Shown in pieces: positions 7,909 to 15,435 of a DNA stretch of 22,383 nucleotides. The notes below the pieces were generated by a model, which worked only from the letters and a program-made list of their open reading frames with translations, made no database searches and had not been told where the DNA came from. The DNA is taken from the IMG/VR virus record IMGVR_UViG_3300048776_000012, positions 1-22,383 of that record. One strand, written 5' to 3'. Origin of the DNA: a virus. Both the position numbers and the translations under genes were made by a program. Each line of letters begins with the position of its first letter. The first letter of the stretch is position 1.

Positions 7909-9504
7909 TTACTGTTGAACTAGAACTTCGATGATAACCTGTTGAACTGCGTTTGTTTGAATAACGGCGCTGTATACTGGTGCGCTTGCGCGTTTAGCAG
8001 GAACAGCACCAAGTTGAGCGTAGGAAGGCGAAACGTTCAAGAACCCGTTTGGTATCGAAGTTCCGGCCTGAAGTGCTATCGTTGAACCAAATTGAATTGT
8101 GTTTCCTTCCCAAACTCCGGGTGAAAGAAATCCACGATTGACTGAAGGTTGGCAACCGTTTACATTCATCGCATGAAGGATGATTGATTGTCCTTGATCA
8201 TTCTGTCCAACGGCATTGTAGGCAGCTAGACAATTTGCCCCGGCATACTGAATATCGGCAACCAACATATCGAGTCCCAAAATGTTATCGAAGTATTGGC
8301 CGCTTCCAGTAATGCCAGTTGCGTAAGAATCGAACGATCCCCCAAAATTGCCGTACACGTTACCGTTATTGCCGGCAATTGTGTTGTAAACAAGTTGGCT
8401 GATTGGTTCGGGAGTCATACCGATCAAATTCTTATTTGTCAAAGTGAAGTAAGAATTGTTAAACCCGGTGTTCAAACCCATCGCAAGGCCCATCAAAGCA
8501 CAAGCTATGTAAGCATTGTTTGGAGCCGCGTTAAAATTCAAAGAAACGCTTGAGGAAGTTGCTGTTGCGTTATTCGATAAAACGCCAGCGGTTCCAACAA
8601 GTGAAAGCAAAGTTGTTCCAAGTGGAATTCCAGTCCCTAAAATACCTTGACCGGCAACAACTCCGGTTGCAGAAGTCAAAGTTATATTGGGCGATCCACT
8701 GGTTGTAGCGCAATTTGTAGTTGCTGCTGTTTGAACAGTTGAATAAACTCCCTGATAACGATTGTAATTACCCGCTTTCAAAGTAGAAAAAATGTTTCCA
8801 GATGCGCCCGTTGTGACATTGCTCGAAGCTGTTTTGAAAAAGTTCTGACAAACCGGAGTTGCGGTTTGCGCCCATTCTGTCATAGCGATATTATCGCCAT
8901 CAGAAGAACCAATAACATGAAACAGATACCAACTTGGAGAAACAACACGGCAAGCCTCGATTGCTTCCAAAGCAGTTTCGCCCAAAGAACTTACGTCAAT
9001 TTCAAGTCCTGTTCCAGAACCATTCGTTGTAGTCGCAATATCGGTTGTAACAGTTGCCCCTGTTCCTTGCTGAACAAAAGCCAAAGCACTCGGTATTCCG
9101 CCCGGAGCCGCTGTAACTTTCAAAATAGCATTGGAAATTCCGGTTGGATAAATCAAATCCCCAACCGCATAACCTGTTCCAGCAACAGCAATTGTAAATC
9201 CGCCGATTGCTGTTGTATCTTGCCGCCCGATTGCAAGATAGAAAGGATTTGATGAAGCAGCCAAAAAGCTCTGAGCCGCTAAATACTCTTCCGAGGTGCT
9301 GGAAAAACCATAACTCAACATCTGTTGAAGTATGGTTGAGCCGCCAGAGAACAACACAACACGCCCGCCAACTCCGTAACTTGGAATAGTCGAACTGTTG
9401 CCAACAATCAACGCTTGATTAAAAGCAGGGGGAGCAACCGCGTTTGGTTGAATCTGAACAGTTACATCAACGATATTAAGCAACGGAAGAGTCGAACTTG
9501 ACAT
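7909..9504 (-). CDS. Tail sheath protein (DUF3383 family) with two inserted beta modules
   Basis: A 531-residue sheath protein. The N-terminal part (IVDVTVQIQP at 11-20; YGFSSTSEEYLAAQSFLAAS at 65-84) and the C-terminal part (from about 330, with a Gly-rich Y.NFGGSFDSYATG region and a final VYSAVIQTNAVQQVIIEVLV) fit DUF3383 sheaths. Two segments look like insertions. One at about 98-174 contains GTGYAVGD and a Gly/Thr-rich end. One at about 258-325 contains TLTSATGVVAGQGILGTGIP and GTT, a beta module also seen in two neck proteins here. In a sheath such inserts would be expected on the outer surface. AGGGGGAATAA precedes the ATG. The protein contracts to drive the tube through the envelope. 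Confidence 0.87.
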   Translation of the reverse strand: MSSSTLPLLNIVDVTVQIQPNAVAPPAFNQALIVGNSSTIPSYGVGGRVVLFSGGSTILQQMLSYGFSSTSEEYLAAQSFLAASSNPFYLAIGRQDTTAIGGFTIAVAGTGYAVGDLIYPTGISNAILKVTAAPGGIPSALAFVQQGTGATVTTDIATTTNGSGTGLEIDVSSLGETALEAIEACRVVSPSWYLFHVIGSSDGDNIAMTEWAQTATPVCQNFFKTASSNVTTGASGNIFSTLKAGNYNRYQGVYSTVQTAATTNCATTSGSPNITLTSATGVVAGQGILGTGIPLGTTLLSLVGTAGVLSNNATATSSSVSLNFNAAPNNAYIACALMGLAMGLNTGFNNSYFTLTNKNLIGMTPEPISQLVYNTIAGNNGNVYGNFGGSFDSYATGITGSGQYFDNILGLDMLVADIQYAGANCLAAYNAVGQNDQGQSIILHAMNVNGCQPSVNRGFLSPGVWEGNTIQFGSTIALQAGTSIPNGFLNVSPSYAQLGAVPAKRASAPVYSAVIQTNAVQQVIIEVLVQQ

Positions 9505-9513
9505 TTATTCCCC

Positions 9514-10323
9514 CTAGATCGAAACGTTGAAATCTTGCTTTTCCGAAGTCATTCCAATTACCTGAATTGAAGCAACCTTTGAAATAGTAATTGACTCGTT
9601 CACTTGTTCATTGAAGATTGCCGCCCAATCCCAACGTTCCCACCATTGCGATTCAAATAACTCCGGGTTCCGATCCGGTGTAACTGTATCGGGAACCAAA
9701 TACAGATTAGACCTGGCAAGCGTATCATGGGGGAAATCTTCAAGCAACATCGATCTTAATAACCGCAAAGAATTGCCTGCGTTCGGTCCATAAGCAACAA
9801 ACGCTATGCGCCATTGGCGAGTATATATTCTGTTCTTTGAAAGTGTTGTTTCTGACAAAACAGTTAAATTTTCATCACGAATGTTGTAATTCGTTGGTTC
9901 TAATACACAACGAATAAACAAAACATCGTCTTCAATTCCAAACCCCGGAGCGCCTTTTTCTTGCCAGCTTGTTTTAACTCTAGTGTTATAAGCAGGATCA
10001 AAAAATGTGATTAACTCTGAGCTATTTTGGGTTGGAGTCGTAGAAAGTTCAATTAAAAGATTTGAACCTTCTGTTGTTATACCTACAATAACAGTACCTT
10101 CGGGAATGTTCACCCCGGAAATCTCAAATCCATTTGCGATATTTGCAGCAACCAACGGTGTAGCAATTACATTTGATAATTTAGAAAGTTGGCATTGCAT
10201 TTGAAATCCAGCCGTTAACCCTAACATTTGGCAACAGAGCAATTGAAAGATCGCATCAACGTTTTTATCCGTCAAAGCCGAACTTGTTAGAACTTGCCCG
10301 TTTTGAAATGTTGTTGTTGTCAT
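9514..10323 (-). CDS. Neck/tail terminator protein (gp12-like)
   Basis: A 269-residue protein. I chose the ATG at 10323 (MTTTTFQNGQVLTSSALTDK) because it overlaps the previous stop as ATGA; the open frame extends further upstream only inside that gene. Residues from about 115 match neck terminator proteins: VLFIRCVLEPTNYNI, then IYTRQWRIAFVAYGPNAGNS, RSNLYLVPDTVTPDRNPELF and WWERWDWAAIFNEQV. Such proteins cap the tail tube and sheath at the head-proximal end. Residues about 44-109 do not fit and resemble an inserted beta module (EISGVNIPEGTVIVGITTEG). The order connector, then terminator, then sheath is the expected one. Confidence 0.78.
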   Translation of the reverse strand: MTTTTFQNGQVLTSSALTDKNVDAIFQLLCCQMLGLTAGFQMQCQLSKLSNVIATPLVAANIANGFEISGVNIPEGTVIVGITTEGSNLLIELSTTPTQNSSELITFFDPAYNTRVKTSWQEKGAPGFGIEDDVLFIRCVLEPTNYNIRDENLTVLSETTLSKNRIYTRQWRIAFVAYGPNAGNSLRLLRSMLLEDFPHDTLARSNLYLVPDTVTPDRNPELFESQWWERWDWAAIFNEQVNESITISKVASIQVIGMTSEKQDFNVSI

Positions 10324-10694
10324 TGCCCGCTTATCCTCGATCCAATTGCTTTGTAGTAGCCAAAATCCTCCCACGGCCATACTTTGACTAGCCTGTAGTT
10401 TTGACCACGGTAACAAATAACATCACTTGTTCCAGCGAACTTGTCATTTGGGCCTCTAGTGTGAGTTTCATACAACGGGCATTCGGAGTGAAAACTTAGA
10501 GAACCTTTAACCCTATCGCCTTCAGGAACTTGATCTAATTCTTCAGGTGTTGCGGGTTGAATAACTCCGTACCCCGGAACCGTAATTGTTTTGCTAATCC
10601 AAGTTCCAGCTTGCCACGATCCACCGCTCGAACGTTGGATTTCAAAATCTTGTGCGAAATCGGAATCATTCACAACTTCAGCAACGTTAATCAT
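10320..10694 (-). CDS. Head-tail connector (head closure/stopper-like) protein
   Basis: A 124-residue protein, mostly beta in character. Its C-terminal half contains DVICYRGQNYRLVKVWPWED followed by FGYYKAIGSRI, a pattern common in small head-tail joining proteins ('Y.G..Y.V..V..W...G....I'). It overlaps by four bases both the HK97 gp10-like gene upstream and the terminator gene downstream, so translation is likely coupled. In tailed phages the gene between the gp10-like and terminator genes usually encodes the stopper that closes the portal channel. The role is inferred from position and this short motif; no catalytic feature is visible. Confidence 0.65.
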   Translation of the reverse strand: MINVAEVVNDSDFAQDFEIQRSSGGSWQAGTWISKTITVPGYGVIQPATPEELDQVPEGDRVKGSLSFHSECPLYETHTRGPNDKFAGTSDVICYRGQNYRLVKVWPWEDFGYYKAIGSRISGQ

Positions 10695-11272
10695 ATCAAT
10701 TCCTCAACGTGAGTAATAGATCGCCGCATTTGTCCCGTATCAATAAGCGGAGTATTGATTTCATCTAACGCCGAATTTCCAACTAACGGCATTGGTTCGT
10801 TAACTGAATTCAAAACATCCAACGCTTTTCGTAATCGTTTGCCGGTCAACTTTGCCAGTTTGCGCCGAATTGTTTCCGGCGAATTTTGCCGCCAACCGTT
10901 ACGGGGATCGGTAAACCATTTCTTCGCACCATTCGCTCCAAGTGTTCCAACCTTTTTCAACATGGTGTTTGCTTCAGCAATGTTACCGTCAAGAACAAAA
11001 CTTGCCGTTGCATGTAAACCCTGTTCAATTGATTCGTGATTTGCTTCAATGCTAGGTTCGATTACTGGCCTTGCTGGAATATGGCGAAGCGGTGAACCGT
11101 TGGTATGAATAAACAGAAGTCCAGCGTTTGTTACTTCATGGTTCTGATCTTCGCGGGTAGTTTCTGCTTGTGGAATTCCAACATATACCTTAGCATTTTG
11201 AAGCGTTCCCATTGCCTCTTTTACGAAGAGTTCACCGTCGCCGTCTTCCGTCAATGTAATTGTCGGATTCAC
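10691..11272 (-). CDS. Neck protein, HK97 gp10-like / virion morphogenesis
   Basis: A 193-residue protein. Features of gp10-like neck proteins are AKVYVGIPQAETTRED near the N terminus, LLFIHTNGSPLRHIPARPVI (about 52-71) with the family's IPARPV/P motif, a helix after it, and a C-terminal IDTGQMRRSITHV, where TG.LR.SI is the common closing motif. The segment between (about 105-165) is basic. The ATG overlaps the stop of the DUF4054 gene as ATGA. This family sits between the connector and the tail completion proteins. Confidence is good for a neck role, less for the exact family. Confidence 0.75.
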   Translation of the reverse strand: MNPTITLTEDGDGELFVKEAMGTLQNAKVYVGIPQAETTREDQNHEVTNAGLLFIHTNGSPLRHIPARPVIEPSIEANHESIEQGLHATASFVLDGNIAEANTMLKKVGTLGANGAKKWFTDPRNGWRQNSPETIRRKLAKLTGKRLRKALDVLNSVNEPMPLVGNSALDEINTPLIDTGQMRRSITHVEELI

Positions 11273-12198
11273 AATAAAAGCATATTACCTGATCCAATTG
11301 CTTTTGCGTATGTTGCTAGTTGTTGTCCGTAAATTGTTAATTGATACGCGCCCCAATCTTCTAATCCGGGAAGTGCTGTCATTCCAGCCGATACATCACC
11401 AGCACTTTTTGACGTTTTAACGCCCAACGCTAAACCAGCTTCAGCAACGCGAGCCATAGAAGAACCCGGTCCACCAGCATAAGCCTTAATAAACATTTCG
11501 CAATTGTGAGCAATAAATAATCCCATTGCAAAAGGCCACAACTCGCACCATCTTTCAGATTGAATTTGAGCCGATGCGAGATAAATAAAAGCCTTCATTA
11601 CAACCGCCGTAATCATCGGAGTTGTGAAAACATTCAAACCCACTGTTCCAACTTCAGTTGTAGGCAAAGAAAGAGTCATTGACGGATTTTCGCCAATTTG
11701 AAGTGGAACGTTTGAACCGTTTGCGTTTGCCTCATTGGACATTGTTACGGTGTTTCCAATAGCAGCAAGAACAGTTGTGTTGGCGGGGATTCCAGCGCCA
11801 GAAATAGGCTTGCCTACAACTATTCCGATAATGCTCGAAACGGTAATGTTGGCGTTGTTGAGTACGGTTGTGGCTGTAACCAGAACCGGCCCCGGTGTCA
11901 AACTCTGGATCAGGGAACCCACTTGGATGCCCGGTCCTGTCACTAGCTGCCCCGTAGCAAGGCCGGCGACACTAGAAAGGCTCGATACGACCCCTGTAGC
12001 CCCGTCAATCGTTCCTGTGACCCTTGTGGAGCATCCAGCGAACTGAGGATGAAAGGTTAAGAAGTCTGAAATTGAATAAGGAGGATTGTTGCCGACAAGA
12101 ACGTTTGAGGCTGAAGCAATAAGAGCTAGACCCGCGCTGCTCTCATTACTCCAACCCCAACATTCCTGCAAGAATTGATTAAGATTCTGCCAAGCCAT
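11269..12198 (-). CDS. DUF4054 head-tail connector with tandem beta-module insertion
   Basis: A 309-residue protein, about twice the usual DUF4054 length. Residues 41-55 (YSISDFLTFHPQFAG) are the typical start, and the family resumes at about 195 with VMKAFIYLASAQIQSERWCE, LFIAHNCEMFIKAY and, near the end, ALPGLEDWGAYQLTIYGQQL. Between them, about residues 58-168, are two related beta modules in tandem: VAGLATGQLVTGPGI and IIGIVVGKPISGAGIPANTT. The DNA of the first module is clearly richer in GC than its surroundings (37 of 60 bases in each of the lines 11881 and 11941, against 25 of 60 at 11641). DUF4054 proteins form the adaptor ring below the portal. AAAGGA lies about ten bases before the ATG. 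Confidence 0.82.
   Translation of the reverse strand: MAWQNLNQFLQECWGWSNESSAGLALIASASNVLVGNNPPYSISDFLTFHPQFAGCSTRVTGTIDGATGVVSSLSSVAGLATGQLVTGPGIQVGSLIQSLTPGPVLVTATTVLNNANITVSSIIGIVVGKPISGAGIPANTTVLAAIGNTVTMSNEANANGSNVPLQIGENPSMTLSLPTTEVGTVGLNVFTTPMITAVVMKAFIYLASAQIQSERWCELWPFAMGLFIAHNCEMFIKAYAGGPGSSMARVAEAGLALGVKTSKSAGDVSAGMTALPGLEDWGAYQLTIYGQQLATYAKAIGSGNMLLL
11695..12021 (-). other. Inserted tandem beta modules within the DUF4054 gene
   Basis: This stretch encodes two copies of a roughly 55-residue module, each with a strand, a Gly-rich turn of the form VxGxxxGxxIxxGT, and more strands. Copy one covers about 11863-12021 and is GC-rich; copy two covers about 11695-11862 and has normal composition. 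The flanks join into an ordinary DUF4054 protein. Boundaries are estimates made by eye. Confidence 0.65.
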
Positions 12199-12222
12199 CG
12201 GCCCGATCCTTTGGCGTTTCGG

Positions 12223-12582
12223 TTAAGCTGTTTTCCCGCCAATGTCGTTGCCGTTAGGCAATCCAGCGCCCGGTTTTGCTCCCCAACCCGAAGCGGCGGG
12301 TTCGTCTGCCTTCTTTACCACTTCGCCTGAAGGTTTTGCGACTGTACCGGATTTGCCTTTTAATTTGGGAACCGAAAGAACCTGAACAACGGTGATAGCT
12401 CCATCTTCAACCGAAAGACGAAACAAGTCGTCGTTCCTGATCCAATCTGGAACTTCTTGAGGATGAATACTCGGAGCAACCGTTGTTTGCTGTTTCAAGA
12501 CCGCAACGTTTTCATCGGTCTTTGTGTTCTTCACAATTTCGTGATCCTGAAAGTGAAGTCTTTTGCAACAAATGATTTGCAT
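12223..12582 (-). CDS. Small protein downstream of the capsid gene, unknown function
   Basis: A 119-residue protein starting MQIICCKRLHFQDHEIVKNT. I prefer the ATG at 12582 because GAGGAAATCAACA lies directly before it; the in-frame ATG at 12597 has no binding site and follows the hairpin closely. The central part has VPDWIRNDDLFRLSVEDGAI, and the C-terminal third is Lys/Gly/Pro-rich and probably disordered. I do not recognise a named family. Small proteins with a similar WIR..DLF...V.DG.I pattern occur between capsid and connector genes in related phages, so a head or connector-associated structural role is likely but not shown. Confidence 0.7.
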   Translation of the reverse strand: MQIICCKRLHFQDHEIVKNTKTDENVAVLKQQTTVAPSIHPQEVPDWIRNDDLFRLSVEDGAITVVQVLSVPKLKGKSGTVAKPSGEVVKKADEPAASGWGAKPGAGLPNGNDIGGKTA

Positions 12583-12608
12583 TGTTGATTTCCTCATCGA
12601 ATGCTGAA

Positions 12609-12632
12609 GAAGGGACTGTTGCCAGTCCCTTC
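12609..12632 (-). other. GNRA-capped hairpin after the major capsid gene
   Basis: A perfect 10-base-pair stem, GAAGGGACTG with CAGTCCCTTC, lies 25 bases after the capsid stop. In the sense (minus) RNA the loop is GCAA, a GNRA tetraloop on a GC-rich stem, so it should be very stable. Only UUCUUC follows it, so as a sense terminator it would be weak. On the plus strand the same stem is followed by AATTTTT and could stop antisense transcripts. It may stabilise or process the capsid mRNA. Confidence 0.7.
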
Positions 12633-12656
12633 AATTTTTCCTCAAATAGAGGATGC

Positions 12657-13670
12657 TTAGGAAATTCCGTCGAGGTAGTAAAACGATTGACCCCGAAGGA
12701 ACTGAACCTGTCCAATGCAACCATTGAACAGCGTAACGTAAGCGCCGCCCTTGTCCGTTGTTGGAATGGTGAACACTTTGCGAGCCTGTTGGGGAGCGCG
12801 AATCAAAACGTTCTTTTCATCGTTCCGATAGAAACACGCTCTGCCTGTTCCGCCCGCGCCTTGAGTTGAAATCCACGGATTCGCAACTGGTTTGAATTTG
12901 AAATCAACCCCGGAAGCCTTTGCGATGTTGTTGGCTTCGATGTAAGCGCCAACGCTCTGATACCCGCCAACCGTTCCAAGAACAAACGGTTGAAACAAAG
13001 TGTTGAAAGCTGTGTAATCAACCAAGCATGAATCCGGGTATGCCGCATTCGCATAAACCGCTTGACCGATTGCAGCCGCTAATGCGCCGTTTACGTCCGA
13101 TTGAATTTGAAGCGGAGTTTTGGTACTCCAAAGCCGCGAAGCGCCGGTTCCAGTTGCAGGAGCAAGAGCCGAAGTAATGTTGCTGTTGTTCAACAGTCCC
13201 GGTTGTCCCATCCAACCGTTATAAACAATAACTTCCATTGCTTTGTTCCAAACTTCCTGAACACCTTCTTCGAGCAATGAATTCAGAGAGAACGGAGCCG
13301 GTTGACCTGTTCTCGCTGCCGTTGCCAGCTTTTCGGTATCAAGAACAGTAATGGTGAAGCCCTGCCCCCAAAGCCAAGTCTGCCAAACGCCTTTGATCAA
13401 GTTGACCTGAACTTCGGGAATATCCGTGTTGTTGGTATCCTGAAGACCGTATTGATTGCCGCCTGTCGTACCGAAGTCGGAAGCATACGCGGTCAAATAG
13501 TCTGGAAATCCGCCGCCGAATTTCACGGTAATATCGCGGGGATGCGTCATGCTGGAAAGGGGTTTGACCAAATCCGGCAACATCAATTCGAGTTGCGAAT
13601 TCAGCCAAGCAAACGAACCCGAAGAAGCTGAATCAAAAGCAAGACTACCATTTCCCGCTCGCGTGATCAT
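12657..13670 (-). CDS. Major capsid protein (DUF2184 family)
   Basis: A 337-residue protein with the pattern of DUF2184 capsid proteins of the HK97 fold. Landmarks are SGSFAWLNSQLELMLPDLVK (about 17-36), PRDITVKFGGGFPDYLTAYA, a long central region with QEVWNKAMEVIVYNGWMGQP, then ANAAYPDSCLVDYTAFNTLF (about 208-227), and a C-terminal RNDEKNVLIRAPQQ. It would assemble the icosahedral shell around the scaffold. Gene order supports it: protease, cement, capsid. A TAGGA lies about nine bases before the ATG. The 60 bases upstream contain only the binding site and a weak 5-bp hairpin. A strong hairpin follows the stop codon. Confidence 0.9.
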   Translation of the reverse strand: MITRAGNGSLAFDSASSGSFAWLNSQLELMLPDLVKPLSSMTHPRDITVKFGGGFPDYLTAYASDFGTTGGNQYGLQDTNNTDIPEVQVNLIKGVWQTWLWGQGFTITVLDTEKLATAARTGQPAPFSLNSLLEEGVQEVWNKAMEVIVYNGWMGQPGLLNNSNITSALAPATGTGASRLWSTKTPLQIQSDVNGALAAAIGQAVYANAAYPDSCLVDYTAFNTLFQPFVLGTVGGYQSVGAYIEANNIAKASGVDFKFKPVANPWISTQGAGGTGRACFYRNDEKNVLIRAPQQARKVFTIPTTDKGGAYVTLFNGCIGQVQFLRGQSFYYLDGIS

Positions 13671-13730
13671 ATTTGTAAATCCTACCTTTCGAAAATTTGC
13701 TTTCGATTCAACTTCAACGCCACCAAAGTT

Positions 13731-14591
13731 CTAGGCAGCAACTCTGTTCTTTAGGGTAATTTCTGCCGAACCATTTCCGTCCAAAACGCCGGTTGTAAAA
13801 ACAACACCTGGTAAGGCAACCGTGAGCAATGCCGAAACAGTCACGGTGAACGAATCGTTTGTAATGAATACAACCGAACCGTTTGTAAGAGTAAATCCAA
13901 TCGTTCCGTTGTTGAATTTGGAAGTATGAGTTGCGGTTGCAACAATGGTTCCGGTTCCAAGAATGTTGCCGTTGGCATCCGTAACCTTGTAGGCAGTTCC
14001 GCTTGCGAACGTCACAGTGTAAACCTGATCTGTAGCATTCGGTCCAATGACCGGAGCCGTAAGCGTTCCGTTGCCAGTATTGCTACCGGCAGCGCCTACA
14101 ATGCTACCATCTGGAACCGCTTCAAAATCTCCAATGGTTCCTGCCGGAATTGCGCCATTCAAAGCAACGCGAGTGTAAACAGGCGATTGCGAAACGGGTT
14201 GTCCGTTGGCAATCGAAACAACAGTTGAACCCCGTTCAAGGATACCGGCAATCGAAGAAGGCGGGAAACTGCCGGTATATGGCGTTTGATTGCCGATGTT
14301 GCCCAACGTTGAATAATTCAACTCGGTTCGCACGTTACGAACAGCAACACCCGCAAAGAAGTTGGTGCCAATAATGCCGCCGCCCGCGATGTAATCGGCA
14401 ATACTTTGAACCGTTCCGCCCAAAGAATCAGGAACGATCACAACGCCCTGACCAAACAAAATGGAATTAGGCGTTGTTGGTAAAACTTGCCGTGAGTGAA
14501 TAACACGTTCGCCAACGCGAGAAATGTTTCCGGGGAAGCCTAAGTTCAATGCCAAAACTGGAATTACTGTACCAAATCCACCAGCAGCCAT
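13731..14591 (-). CDS. Structural cement / head decoration protein with inserted beta domain
   Basis: A 286-residue protein. The N-terminal part, with NLGFPGNISRVGERVIHSRQ (16-35) and ILFGQGVVIVPDS, then YIAGGGIIGTNFFAGVAVRN, fits the cement proteins that lie between the protease and capsid genes in DUF2184 phages. The cement fold seems to end with LTVALPGVVFTTGVLDGNGS AEITL. Between them, about 175-253, is a separate beta domain: QVYTVTFASGTAYKVTDANG, then GTGT, and IGFTLTNGSVVFITNDSFTV. This repeat type is found in head decoration and head fibre proteins. The insert probably projects from the capsid surface. GAGGGAAATAAC precedes the ATG. The 61 bases upstream hold nothing else that I can see. 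Confidence 0.78.
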   Translation of the reverse strand: MAAGGFGTVIPVLALNLGFPGNISRVGERVIHSRQVLPTTPNSILFGQGVVIVPDSLGGTVQSIADYIAGGGIIGTNFFAGVAVRNVRTELNYSTLGNIGNQTPYTGSFPPSSIAGILERGSTVVSIANGQPVSQSPVYTRVALNGAIPAGTIGDFEAVPDGSIVGAAGSNTGNGTLTAPVIGPNATDQVYTVTFASGTAYKVTDANGNILGTGTIVATATHTSKFNNGTIGFTLTNGSVVFITNDSFTVTVSALLTVALPGVVFTTGVLDGNGSAEITLKNRVAA

Positions 14592-14652
14592 GTTATTTCC
14601 CTCACTTGATTGAAATGCGTTACCGTTGCATGAACCAATGCTTCACAAACTT

Positions 14653-15435
14653 TTAGTTACGTTGATTGCGGCGAGCCGTGTACATATCATCAACTTCTTT
14701 TTGTTTCTTTGTTGCAAGTTCCATTACATCCTTCGCGTCTTTCGCATCCTTGCCTTGCGAAGCCGCCGCCGTTGCTACAGCGCCGTAACCGCCTTTTCCA
14801 GCGGTTCCACCAGCGGTTAAACCGCCGTTGACTATTTTCACAGCGGTATCAAATGCGCTGATTGTAGTTTTGTTTTTTGATGCTGCAACAAAGGGACGCA
14901 TTGCCTTGAATGCGGCATTCGCGCCTTCCTGTTTTGCCTTCAACAACGCCGCCGAATCGGTTGCACCACCAGTTGATTCCGGGCGATCACCCGGTTCAAT
15001 TGTCAACGCTTCAATCGCATCGTTGCCGGGTTCAATACCGCCGTCTTTAGGCATTTCTTCACCCGTCTGATCACCCGCAACGGTTTCATCCTTGCCCTTG
15101 CCGCCAGTGAACATTCCCTTCAGTTCTTCCATATCGGCATCTTGAGCGTTCATTTCTTCTTCCTTGCCGTCCATCATGCGATCAAGCGCATCGTGATAGC
15201 GTTTGCGATCCTTCGCTTTGGCATCCGTCGCCGTTTTCGCATCCTTCGTGCCCTTGCACTCCGCGCAATCGCAATCAGCGGGATGCGCGTCTTTGCCTTC
15301 GTCTTTCTTTTCCACTTCTTCAACCAACGCATCAAACGCTGTTGCCACTTCTTCAGGCTTCGCCGTTTTCGCCCATTCAATGACTTTGTTCTTCGTTGTA
15401 GTCCTACCCAAAATTTGATCCAAAAGATTTGCCAT
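14653..15435 (-). CDS. Probable nested scaffold protein (internal in-frame start)
   Basis: Met198 of the protease reading frame (MANLLDQILGRTTTKNKVIE) is preceded by GGAG eight bases upstream, a good ribosome binding site in the middle of a gene. It falls exactly at the border between the protease domain and the charged, helical scaffold part. Starting here would make a 260-residue scaffold without protease. Lambda (C/Nu3) and Mu (I/Z) make their scaffolds in the same way from an internal start. The product is therefore likely but not proven from sequence. Confidence 0.6.
   Translation of the reverse strand: MANLLDQILGRTTTKNKVIEWAKTAKPEEVATAFDALVEEVEKKDEGKDAHPADCDCAECKGTKDAKTATDAKAKDRKRYHDALDRMMDGKEEEMNAQDADMEELKGMFTGGKGKDETVAGDQTGEEMPKDGGIEPGNDAIEALTIEPGDRPESTGGATDSAALLKAKQEGANAAFKAMRPFVAASKNKTTISAFDTAVKIVNGGLTAGGTAGKGGYGAVATAAASQGKDAKDAKDVMELATKKQKEVDDMYTARRNQRN

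Noticed and set aside
12601-12645. Terminator of a plus-strand gene
   Set aside because: The hairpin has a T-run on the plus strand, but no convincing plus-strand gene exists upstream of it, so it is listed as a hairpin of the capsid transcript.
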